From contig NZ_CAMFKW010000040.1 of NCBI RefSeq assembly GCF_945957345.1, positions 1-47,500 of the forward strand: 47,500 bases of DNA. The letters run 5' to 3'. Each line of letters begins with the position of its first letter. Position 1 is the stretch's first letter. The notes beneath the pieces were generated by a model. That model saw only the letters and a list, made by a program, of their open reading frames with translations. It did not search any database and was not told where the DNA came from. The DNA is from an uncultured Allobosea sp. Lineage in GTDB: Bacteria; Pseudomonadota; Alphaproteobacteria; Rhizobiales; Beijerinckiaceae. Position numbers and translations under genes: made by a program. Positions 34,688-41,656 of the stretch are shown piece after piece.

Positions 34688-35689
34688 ATGACCAACAAGA
34701 ACCAGGACGAAGGGCGCTCGCTCGCCCCGCGTGCCAACCGGACGGTGGATGAGCAGACCGGCAACGCGCTGCGCGACCCGATCGTGGTGGCGATGGAGAT
34801 CGCGGGCAGCGACGATCCCAGCGTCGCCGAGCTCACGGCGTTCAGGCGCCAGCCGCTCGATCTCAAGAATGCCGCGCGGAATGCCAAGAACCTGGACAGT
34901 GAAGAGTTCCGGGTCTGGCTGGCGCGGGAATCGGGCGATGATCTCTACGAAGCCGTGTGCGGCGGGCTCGAGATCATGAGCCTCAGCTTCGTCGCGCTCG
35001 TCGCGCTCTGCCCGGCCGACGATCTCGACCAGGCGGAGGCGAAGCTCGCCCTCGCGGAAAAGACCGGCGCGCTCTTCCACAAGCGCGAAGCGGACTTCGA
35101 CAGTCAGATCGACCCGCAGCATGCCCGCCGGATCCGCTGGAAGCGCGGCGCCTTCGCCGTGCCCGAGCTGATGTTGCCCCCGGCGCCGGCGGCGCCGAAG
35201 GCCGACGATCGCGGGCTGGCGAACTGGCCGCTCGAACGCTTCGACCTCGTCGCGCATCTGCCGAAGCGCGGCGGGCCGCCCGCCTTCGCCGACCACCAGA
35301 TCGTGGAATGGGCCGGCTTCGCCAGGGCCGCTCCCAACCTCGAGCATCTGCTGCTGCGGGCGCGCCGGATGTTCGAGACCTGCGACCGGCTGCTCACGCT
35401 CGCCGAGCGCGGGTCCGGCAACGCCAGCGAACTCATGACCGCCGCCGAGGGCGCGCGCCTGATGGGCTATCTCGCCGCCTGCCAGGTGATGATCTGGCCG
35501 GTCCACAACCGGAAAGCGCTCGAGATCAAGAAGCAGGTGGTCGCGCTGGTCAATCTGCGCGGCGAAGCCGGCGATCCTCCCGCCATGCAGTCGGCTGTCC
35601 GCCATGTCACGGCCGAGGCGGCGTGGATCAAGACGCTGCCGGTCGATGCCCGCGACCGGCTCGTCTTCGACTGGAACGAGCTCGTCTGA
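34688..35689 (+). CDS. Array paralogue 1, long subtype
   Basis: A 333-residue protein of unknown function. It pairs closely with the gene at 36857: both have DPSV-ELTAFRR-like (residues about 43-54), CPADDLDQAEAKLALAE and DDRGLANWPLERFDLV blocks. The C-terminal module (GARLMGYLAACQVMIWP at 265-281, then GDPPAM at 305-310) recurs in the short subtype genes. No signal peptide or catalytic motif is seen. The leader element precedes the start. Confidence 0.75.
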   Translation: MTNKNQDEGRSLAPRANRTVDEQTGNALRDPIVVAMEIAGSDDPSVAELTAFRRQPLDLKNAARNAKNLDSEEFRVWLARESGDDLYEAVCGGLEIMSLSFVALVALCPADDLDQAEAKLALAEKTGALFHKREADFDSQIDPQHARRIRWKRGAFAVPELMLPPAPAAPKADDRGLANWPLERFDLVAHLPKRGGPPAFADHQIVEWAGFARAAPNLEHLLLRARRMFETCDRLLTLAERGSGNASELMTAAEGARLMGYLAACQVMIWPVHNRKALEIKKQVVALVNLRGEAGDPPAMQSAVRHVTAEAAWIKTLPVDARDRLVFDWNELV

Positions 35690-35716
35690 CCGGAGGCCGA
35701 CGACAAGAGCATGAGG

Positions 35717-35811
35717 GAGGCGTCCGGGATCGGGCGCCTCTCTCGATTCCGGGAGGCCAGAGGACAACGCAGCCACGTGGCTGTCACCCCTATGAACCGG
35801 GACGATTGACC
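35717..35811 (+). promoter_or_regulatory. Array leader element 2
   Basis: Hairpin GAGGCG/CGCCTC (35717-35722, 35735-35740) starts 95 nt before the ATG at 35812. CTCTCTCGATTCC follows, then CAGCCAC-GTGGCTG (a 7-bp hairpin) and TCACCCC (35784-35790). It begins 28 nt after the previous stop. Confidence 0.65.
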
Positions 35812-36732
35812 ATGAAGACCATTCCCACGCCTTCGCTCGCCGACATCGAGCTCGAGCTGCCGCTACGACGCGTCACCGACGACCTCGCCGCCTTCACTGA
35901 GCGCCTGTCGCTGTCGGCGGGCGCGGAGAAGGGCTACGCCAGCTTCGCCGCCGAGGCTCATCCAGTCGGCGAGATGACCGAGCGCTCCATCGGCCATGGC
36001 GTCGAGATCACCCGCTTCCTCGCTCTCGCCGGCACCTCCGAACGAGCACAGGTCGCGTACTTCTTCGACATGCTGGTCGCGCTCCTGCTGCTCAACCATG
36101 CCGCGATGATCACCGTCGCGCTCGCGCCGCCGCGTCTCCCGCGCGACGTCGCAGCGCGTCGGCGCGTGCTGAGCGACATCATCACGGCCGCCGGAAGCGA
36201 TGCCGACTTCATCGCGGCTGCACGAAAGGCATTCGCGCATGGCGACGTCGGCGAACCCGCCGTGGTCGAGACCGTGTTTCACGCGGCGACCGTGCCCGCG
36301 CCCGATGACGCGCGTGATGGTCGCCCGACCGCACTCGGCCTGGAACAGGGGCTCAGCCTCATGGCCTTTCTGCGCGACCAAACCTCACCTGCGATCCTGG
36401 TCGAGCGTGCAGCCTTGCAGCTCGACGACGCCGATCGCTTCGCCAGAACCATCGAGCAGGATGCCGATCTCGATCGCGAGCGTCTCGATCGGCTGCAGCG
36501 CGCTTCCAACGGCGCGAACCTGCTGGCAGCGGCCGATCTCGCGCGGGCCTGCCTGATCGACGCGGTCACGATCGGTGAGGTCACCCCGCGGCCTCGGATC
36601 GAGGAACTGGCCCAGCGCCTGGTCGAACCACGCCTGCGGAACATCGTGATGTTCGCCGGTGCGATGGCCGATCGCCTCGGCGAGCTTCGTCGCATGCAAC
36701 AGGAGACGGCCGGTCGGTTCAAGCCACTCTGA
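35812..36732 (+). CDS. Array paralogue 2, short subtype (most diverged)
   Basis: A 306-residue, helix-rich protein of unknown function. It has the short-subtype landmarks at the usual places: TDDLAAF at 23-28, RSIGH at 58-62, and NHAAM at 95-99 in a hydrophobic stretch. LEQGLSLMAFL near 178 matches paralogues 5 and 6. Its C-terminal part has lost the GxxLAY, WPA and DPDxM landmarks found in the others, so it may have a separate role. Start chosen at the ATG preceded by the leader. Confidence 0.75.
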   Translation: MKTIPTPSLADIELELPLRRVTDDLAAFTERLSLSAGAEKGYASFAAEAHPVGEMTERSIGHGVEITRFLALAGTSERAQVAYFFDMLVALLLLNHAAMITVALAPPRLPRDVAARRRVLSDIITAAGSDADFIAAARKAFAHGDVGEPAVVETVFHAATVPAPDDARDGRPTALGLEQGLSLMAFLRDQTSPAILVERAALQLDDADRFARTIEQDADLDRERLDRLQRASNGANLLAAADLARACLIDAVTIGEVTPRPRIEELAQRLVEPRLRNIVMFAGAMADRLGELRRMQQETAGRFKPL

Positions 36733-36765
36733 TCCGGACCGGAGCAGACTCCGAACATACCGAGA

Positions 36766-36856
36766 GGGCGCCGCGGATCGCGGTGCCCTTTCGCGATTCC
36801 AAGGGCCGGACGAGGGCGTAGCCGACAGGGCTTCGACCCACATGAGTGAGCAAGAC
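36766..36856 (+). promoter_or_regulatory. Array leader element 3
   Basis: GGGCGCCGC-GGATC-GCGGTGCCC (9-bp stem with one G-U, 36766-36788) starts 91 nt before the ATG at 36857. CTTTCGCGATTCCAAGG follows, the clearest copy of the shared linker, then AGCC-GACAG-GGCT and GACCC. Confidence 0.65.
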
Positions 36857-37855
36857 ATGACCAGGAACGATTCACGCGGCCCCCTTGCGCCGCACGACAA
36901 TGCAAATGGTGACCAGGACGGACCGGCCGAGCCCATCCGCGACCCTCTGATGGCGATCACCGAAAGCATCGGCGACGACCCCTCGGTGTCGGAGCTGATC
37001 GCATTCCGGCGCAGCGCGCCTGACCTTCAGGCTGTCGCCATCGACGCAAAGCGCTGTGGCGATGAGGCCCGCAGGTTGCTGATCGGCAGCCATCACCCCG
37101 ATCCGCAAAACCGGGCCTGGGTCGCGCTCGCCATCGCGGGGCTCTCGTGCAGCGCGATCGTCGCGATCTGGCCCTGCGACACCGTTCACGACGCCCATGC
37201 CAAGATGGCGCTGGCGGAAGCCGACGTGCTCCATGGGGACGATGCGGAGCGCGGCCAGGCGCCGATGCTCGACGCCACGACCGCGATCCGCATCCGGCTG
37301 CAGCGCGCCGCCTATGCGATCGATCCGCTGATCGTGCCGCCGGGACCCGCAGCCCCGTCCCAGGATGATCGGGGTCTGGCGCGCTGGCCGATCAGGCACT
37401 TCGATCTGGTCGATCTCACCCCGCCCGCGGCGGGGGAGGTCCTGCTCACTCCCCGTGAGATCGCACGCTGGGGCCTGTTCCTGAAGGCGGAGCCGTCCTT
37501 CGAGGCATGTCTCGCTCGCGTCGAGCAGATGTTCGCGATCGCCGATAGGCTGCGGGTCCTGGCACGGCAGGCCGAGGATGGCGTGCGTGATCTGCGCTGG
37601 GCCTGCGAGGGCGCGCTCATCCTCGCCTATCTGGCAGCGGCGCAGATCGCGACCTGGCCGGCGCTGAAGCATTCGCCGGAAGCGCAGGCGAAGGAGCGGC
37701 TCGTCACCGTCATCAACGCGCGCGCCAGCCGCGGCGATCCCTCGCACATGCAGGCGGCCATCCGGCATCTCTTCACGGAAGCCGCCTGGCCGGCCCATGG
37801 CTGGCGCCCCACCGCGACGGTCGTGCGCGAGCCGGACTGGATCCCTATCGTCTAG
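36857..37855 (+). CDS. Array paralogue 3, long subtype
   Basis: A 332-residue partner of paralogue 1. Shared blocks are DDPSVSELIAFRR, DAHAKMALAE, QDDRGLARWPIRHFDLVDL and, at the C-terminus, GALILAYLAAAQIATWP followed by RGDPSHMQAAIRH. I chose ATG 36857 because its distance from the leader hairpin (91 nt) matches the other genes; an ATG at 36842 would add five residues. No known family, membrane segment or catalytic motif is recognised. Confidence 0.75.
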   Translation: MTRNDSRGPLAPHDNANGDQDGPAEPIRDPLMAITESIGDDPSVSELIAFRRSAPDLQAVAIDAKRCGDEARRLLIGSHHPDPQNRAWVALAIAGLSCSAIVAIWPCDTVHDAHAKMALAEADVLHGDDAERGQAPMLDATTAIRIRLQRAAYAIDPLIVPPGPAAPSQDDRGLARWPIRHFDLVDLTPPAAGEVLLTPREIARWGLFLKAEPSFEACLARVEQMFAIADRLRVLARQAEDGVRDLRWACEGALILAYLAAAQIATWPALKHSPEAQAKERLVTVINARASRGDPSHMQAAIRHLFTEAAWPAHGWRPTATVVREPDWIPIV

Positions 37856-37897
37856 GCCAGCTCGAGGCGACCTCGCCATAGGAGTTCCAAGGAAGGG

Positions 37898-37991
37898 GCG
37901 GTGCCGCGAGGTGCCGCTCTTTCGCGTTCGGTCGGCGCAAATGGGGAAGAGGGACAGGAGAAAGGGCGCTGCGGAGAGCAGATCACCCCTC
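37898..37991 (+). promoter_or_regulatory. Array leader element 4
   Basis: GCGGTGCC-GCGA-GGTGCCGC (8-bp stem including a tandem U-G/G-U, 37898-37917) starts 94 nt before the ATG at 37992. TCTTTCGCGTTCGG follows, then CTGC-GGAGA-GCAG and TCACCCC. The CCCC tract is only 2 nt before the ATG, unlike 17-21 nt in the others. Confidence 0.6.
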
Positions 37992-38903
37992 ATGAAAGAG
38001 CATCTCGTGAAGTCCACCATTGAAGCCGACATCGCAACGGCCTGGAGCCTGGGCGCAACAAAAACGCCGCTCGTCGGCATTATCGACGAGCTGGAGGCTC
38101 TCGAGTTCCTCGGCGACAAGGATCAATCCGGTCTGCGGCGGTGTGCCTCGGTCTGGCGCGACCGTCCCTCGCTCTTGCCGGTCCGGTCACGAGCCCGTTT
38201 CCATGCCGCGCAGATCGAAGGCCTGCTGACGGCCCTCGGCGACGGCATCGTCAAGGTCGACGACCTCAAATCCGATGCTGTCGGGGCCTCGGCGATGCTG
38301 ATCAATGCGGGCAATGTTGCGACGATGCTGATCGCGCCGCGCAGCGATGGGGATTATCGCGCACGCGCCGATCTGCGCCGCGCCCTGCGTCGTCAGGCCC
38401 GCCGTTCGGGCGAACCTCACATCGCCTATCGCGTCAGCCGGATGTGCGGCGGTGACTTCGTCGCACTCAGCGAGGACGGCATGCGGCCGGCCAGGCTGCC
38501 GAAGGTCTTGGCCCAGCACTGCCTCAGCGCCACGGCAAGCGAACCCGCGGCCTATCCGGTCGCGATGGCCCGGTCGCTGCAGCTCTGGCTCGCGACGCCG
38601 GTCGACCTCGCCGATCTCTTCGACGGCGCGCGCACGCTGCTGGCTCAAGTCGATGTCTGGCGGCGTCTCCAGGGCAAGATCGCGGATCCTTCGCGCCTGG
38701 ACGATCCGATCAGGGGCGCAGAGCTTCTCGCCTATGGCCGTCTCGCCCGCATCGGCGTGTGGCGGGCCCTCGACGAGGGCGACCTCGCCGTCAAGCAGGC
38801 CGCCCTCGACCTGATCGCGCCGCGCGGCCGTGATCCCGACCACATGCGAGCGACGGTCGAATGGGCCGTCGACCTCGGCAGGACGGTCACCGATCTCCCC
38901 TGA
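37992..38903 (+). CDS. Array paralogue 4, short subtype
   Basis: A 303-residue protein of unknown function. The shared landmarks are IDELEAL at 31-37, RARFH at 67-71 and INAGNVATMLIAP at 104-116. VDLADLFDGARTLL at about 214-227 recurs as PDLADLLDGVHHLL and PDLALLLDEARTLL in paralogues 5 and 6. C-terminal GAELLAY is at 242-248, Trp at 257 and DPDHM at 281-285. It lies next to the small XRE unit. Confidence 0.75.
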   Translation: MKEHLVKSTIEADIATAWSLGATKTPLVGIIDELEALEFLGDKDQSGLRRCASVWRDRPSLLPVRSRARFHAAQIEGLLTALGDGIVKVDDLKSDAVGASAMLINAGNVATMLIAPRSDGDYRARADLRRALRRQARRSGEPHIAYRVSRMCGGDFVALSEDGMRPARLPKVLAQHCLSATASEPAAYPVAMARSLQLWLATPVDLADLFDGARTLLAQVDVWRRLQGKIADPSRLDDPIRGAELLAYGRLARIGVWRALDEGDLAVKQAALDLIAPRGRDPDHMRATVEWAVDLGRTVTDLP

Positions 38904-38937
38904 TCGGCACAAGCCAATCCCAATCCTCAATGGCAGG

Positions 38938-39026
38938 GGCGGGCCCACCCAGCGCGCCTTTCAACATGACGTCGGGAAGGAGGTGAAAGGGCGGACAGGC
39001 CGACCCCCAAGGACAGGTTCAAGACC
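38938..39026 (+). promoter_or_regulatory. Array leader element 5, ahead of the micro-gene unit
   Basis: GGCG/CGCC (38938-38941, 38955-38958) starts 89 nt before the ATG at 39027. CTTTCAACATG follows, then GGC-GGACAG-GCC and GACCCCC. The hairpin is weaker than in the others, but the spacing and the second half match leader 7 very closely. Confidence 0.55.
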
Positions 39027-39131
39027 ATGACCGCAACGTTCATGGCTCTGGTGCTGGCCGGGATCAGGTTCCTCGCCTTCGCCGAGCCGGTGTCGTCGCC
39101 TGAATCTGCTTCAACATCTCTTGGGCCATGA
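39027..39131 (+). CDS. 34-residue hydrophobic micro-peptide
   Basis: An ATG in the same context and at the same distance from a leader as the large array genes opens a 34-codon frame. The peptide is hydrophobic at its N-terminus (MTATFMALVLAGIRFLAFAE), like a short membrane or export segment, and polar after that. The TGA overlaps the next ATG (ATGA). The leader supports translation. It could also be a remnant of a lost array gene. Confidence 0.5.
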   Translation: MTATFMALVLAGIRFLAFAEPVSSPESASTSLGP

Positions 39132-39241
39132 TCTCCGCGCGCCGGCTGCAAGCCGAAGAGCTGATCGGCGGCATGCCATCAGTCCGAGAGAGGCGGCAGG
39201 AAAAGGGAACTTCCGATCCAACCGGAAAGGAAACCCCATGA
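39128..39241 (+). CDS. 37-residue charged micro-peptide
   Basis: The frame opens in the ATGA at the end of the hydrophobic peptide gene and closes in the ATGA that starts the XRE gene. It encodes a basic peptide (MISARRLQAEELIGGMPSVR and 17 more residues). The two 4-nt overlaps make a coupled three-gene chain. No function is recognised, and translation is inferred from the overlaps only. Confidence 0.42.
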   Translation: MISARRLQAEELIGGMPSVRERRQEKGTSDPTGKETP

Positions 39242-39456
39242 AGCCATTGTCAGCCAGGGAACTGCTCGCCCGCAACCTGCGGCGGTTGCGCGAAGAACGT
39301 GGCCTGTCGATCGACGACCTCGCCCGCCTGACCGGCATTGCAGCACGTCGCATTGGGGCGATCGAGGCGACAGCGGCCGATGCTCATCTCGACGAGGTAG
39401 GCCTCATCGCGCTCGGGCTCGGCGTGCGCATCGCAGCATTGTTCGCGACGGAATAA
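39238..39456 (+). CDS. Small XRE-family DNA-binding protein
   Basis: A 72-residue helix-turn-helix protein: LLARNLRRLREERGLSIDDL, then ARLTGIAARRIGAIEATAAD. It has no other domain. GGAAAGG lies 7 nt upstream of the ATG, which also overlaps the preceding micro-ORF stop. It sits in the middle of the paralogue array and may control it, for instance through the leader regions or an upstream promoter. Confidence 0.85.
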   Translation: MKPLSARELLARNLRRLREERGLSIDDLARLTGIAARRIGAIEATAADAHLDEVGLIALGLGVRIAALFATE

Positions 39457-39506
39457 GCCGGCCTGGCCGGGGCGCCCCACAGACGCCCGCCCCCCGCAGG
39501 CCATGA

Positions 39507-39632
39507 CAGGCAGCACCTTCGCAGGTGCTGCCTGTTCGCGTTCCAAGGCCGGCAGGGAGCAGACCGAGATCAGGAGAGAGGAGGAATTCGACGGAAGGAA
39601 GCCGTCACCCCAAGTGAATCGAAGGAAACACC
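39507..39632 (+). promoter_or_regulatory. Array leader element 6
   Basis: CAGGCAGCACC and GGTGCTGCCTG form a perfect 11-bp hairpin with a 6-nt loop (39507-39534), the most stable of the seven. GTTCGCGTTCCAAGGCCGG follows, then GACGG-AAGGAAG-CCGTC and ACCCC (39607-39611). The distance to the ATG at 39633 is 126 nt, longer than the 89-95 nt of the other six. Confidence 0.7.
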
Positions 39633-40580
39633 ATGAACACCGCTATCCGCCGCGATGAGCTGCTCAGCACCATCGCGCTCGACACGACCCTGCATCACGT
39701 CATCGACGACCTCGCCGGCCTGGAGCGGCTCGTCCCCATCGCGCCGAGCGCGACCGAAAGCCTCGCCATCTTCCGCAACCAGTTGCCCGGCTTGCTCGCG
39801 CTCCGTGGTCGCGGGCAGGCTCATACCGAACAGGTCCGGCGCCTGATCCTGCTCCTCGCCCTTGAGAAGGGGCAGGTCGAGCGCTGGATCGATGTCGCCA
39901 ACGCGCTGTCGATCCTGACCAATGCCTCGAACCTCGCCCTGCTCCTGCTGCCTGCTCGTTCCGAGGACGATGCCTGGGCGCGCGAGCAGTTCGGTCGCGA
40001 CCTGCTGCGCCATGCCCGCCGGAACGGCGATGGCGAGGACATCGCGCTGGCGCGTCGTGCTGTCGGCGATCTCCCGCGGCGCCCCGCGCCTCTGACGCTG
40101 CCGACCACCACTGAGGCGGTCGCTGAGATGATCGAGACCATGGCGCGACGGGTCGGGGCGCTCCAGCCGAAGCCGGGGGATGAGATCGAGCCCGGCGCCC
40201 CCCGCGCCTGGGCGCTCGAGCAGGCCGACAGCCTGAAGGCGTATTTCGCCGCTGCCCCCGATCTCGCTGATCTTCTCGACGGCGTCCATCACCTCCTCGC
40301 GCTGATCGACGATCTGCGTCGTGGTGACCGGCCGACCGGGATGGAAGACGCCACGATCGAGGGCGGGCTCGTCCTGGCCTATGCCAGGTTGATCCGCATC
40401 GCGCTCTGGCCCGCCCGCAACGCGGCGGATGTCGCCACCAAGATCGCGGCCCGCGATCTCGTCCGTGCCCGCGACGCCGACCCGGATCGGCTCGGCGCGC
40501 TCTGGGAAATCGCCTTCGGTCAGGGCGAGACGGTGGCCGGCCAGAGCAACCGGTTCCTCAATATCGACGAGATCGGCTGA
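39633..40580 (+). CDS. Array paralogue 5, short subtype
   Basis: A 315-residue, mainly helical protein of unknown function. Landmarks are IDDLAGL at 24-30, RGQAH at 60-64, and TNASNLALLLLPARSEDDA at 96-114. PDLADLLDGVHHLLALIDDL is at about 209-228, GGLVLAYARLIRIALWPAR at 244-262 and DPDRL at 283-287. It is closest to paralogue 6. GAAGGAA precedes the ATG. Confidence 0.75.
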   Translation: MNTAIRRDELLSTIALDTTLHHVIDDLAGLERLVPIAPSATESLAIFRNQLPGLLALRGRGQAHTEQVRRLILLLALEKGQVERWIDVANALSILTNASNLALLLLPARSEDDAWAREQFGRDLLRHARRNGDGEDIALARRAVGDLPRRPAPLTLPTTTEAVAEMIETMARRVGALQPKPGDEIEPGAPRAWALEQADSLKAYFAAAPDLADLLDGVHHLLALIDDLRRGDRPTGMEDATIEGGLVLAYARLIRIALWPARNAADVATKIAARDLVRARDADPDRLGALWEIAFGQGETVAGQSNRFLNIDEIG

Positions 40581-40617
40581 CGGCCGGATTGCGGCAGCCA
40601 TCCCAGGTCATCGGAGG

Positions 40618-40706
40618 GGTGCGCCTCACAAGGGCGCGCCTTTCGTCATGGCGAGGAGGAGACGGTGAAAGGGCGGATGAGCCGACCCCTCAGGACAATC
40701 CAGATC
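40618..40706 (+). promoter_or_regulatory. Array leader element 7
   Basis: GGTGCGCC and GGCGCGCC (40618-40625, 40633-40640) form an 8-bp stem with one U-G, 89 nt before the ATG at 40707. CTTTCGTCATGGCG follows, then GTGAAAGGGC-GGATGA-GCC and GACCCC. Its second half is almost the same as in leader 5. Confidence 0.65.
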
Positions 40707-41648
40707 ATGACCGACTATATCGCACCGTCCCTGCGCGACCTCGTCTTCACAACCGATAGCGTGCCCGTCATCGACGAGCTCGCCGCGCTCGACAGGCTCC
40801 TGCCGGAGCTGCCGGACGAGCTCGAACGCCATGCCGCGCTGCTCGAGCGGCTCCCGCCGATCCTCGACCTGCGCGGACGGGCGCTGGTGCATGCGCAGCA
40901 ATATGAGCGCTTCCTCACCCTCGCCGAGGCCGATCCCGCGGCGCTGGAGCACATGGTCGACATCGGCAATGCGCTCGCCGTCCTCGCCCATGCCGGCGCG
41001 ATCGCGATGCTGCTGGTGCCGCCCGGCTCGGCCGAGGACCACTTCGCCCGGGCCATGCTCGTGAAAGAACGCGACCAGCAATATCGCGCCGGCAACGGCG
41101 TTCACGATCCGGTGCTGATGGCGCGCGCTCTGCGGCGCTCCTTCGCCGACAGCCATCCGCGCCTCGTCATCGGCGCGCACGTGCCACGCGGCATGGAACA
41201 GGCTGCTCAGCGCTTCAGCGGCGCCGTGCTGCCGCAGCCGGACGCCGACGATGGCAGCGGCCCCGACGTCTATCATCTCGAACATGGACTGGGGCTGGAA
41301 ACCTGGTTCGACGATCCGCCTGATCTCGCTCTCCTGCTCGACGAGGCGAGGACCCTGCTCTCGAGCATCGAGGCTTGGTCGCAGGCCGAGCCACCCTCTC
41401 CCTTCTGGTACGGCGCCCGGCGCGGCGCACTCATCCTGGCCTACGCCCGTCTCTGCCGCATTGGACTCTGGCCGGCGCGCAGCTCCGGCGACCTGATCGC
41501 CAAGATGGAGGTGGAGCGGCTCATCTCCGAACGCGCTGCCGATCCCGACGCGATGCGTGCGCTGGTCGAGATTGCGATCGGCGTCGGCCGCCGCATTGCC
41601 CGACAGGGCGGACGTTTCGTGACCGTTCTCGGCGGCGTCGAGCTGTGA
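40707..41648 (+). CDS. Array paralogue 6, short subtype
   Basis: A 313-residue protein of unknown function. Landmarks are IDELAALDRLL at 22-32, RALVH at 58-62, and HAGAIAMLLVPPGSAED at 95-111. PDLALLLDEARTLLSSIEAW is at about 205-224, GALILAYARLCRIGLWPAR at 240-258 and DPDAM at 279-283. An in-frame ATG 42 nt upstream lies within the leader and is unlikely. The AAA ATPase gene begins 8 nt after the stop with no leader between, so the two are probably co-translated. Confidence 0.75.
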   Translation: MTDYIAPSLRDLVFTTDSVPVIDELAALDRLLPELPDELERHAALLERLPPILDLRGRALVHAQQYERFLTLAEADPAALEHMVDIGNALAVLAHAGAIAMLLVPPGSAEDHFARAMLVKERDQQYRAGNGVHDPVLMARALRRSFADSHPRLVIGAHVPRGMEQAAQRFSGAVLPQPDADDGSGPDVYHLEHGLGLETWFDDPPDLALLLDEARTLLSSIEAWSQAEPPSPFWYGARRGALILAYARLCRIGLWPARSSGDLIAKMEVERLISERAADPDAMRALVEIAIGVGRRIARQGGRFVTVLGGVEL

Positions 41649-41656
41649 GGCGCGCG

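Noticed and set aside
34957..36732. A 591-codon plus-strand frame that runs through paralogue 1 into paralogue 2
   Set aside because: Its first 285 codons are the out-of-frame reading of paralogue 1. The paralogue family alignment and the leader place the real start at 35812.
34598..40706. Repeated hairpins read as a CRISPR array or as REP elements
   Set aside because: The units are about 1 kb apart with genes between them and have no identical repeat sequence. They sit only in front of array genes at fixed distance, so neither a CRISPR array nor scattered REP elements fit.
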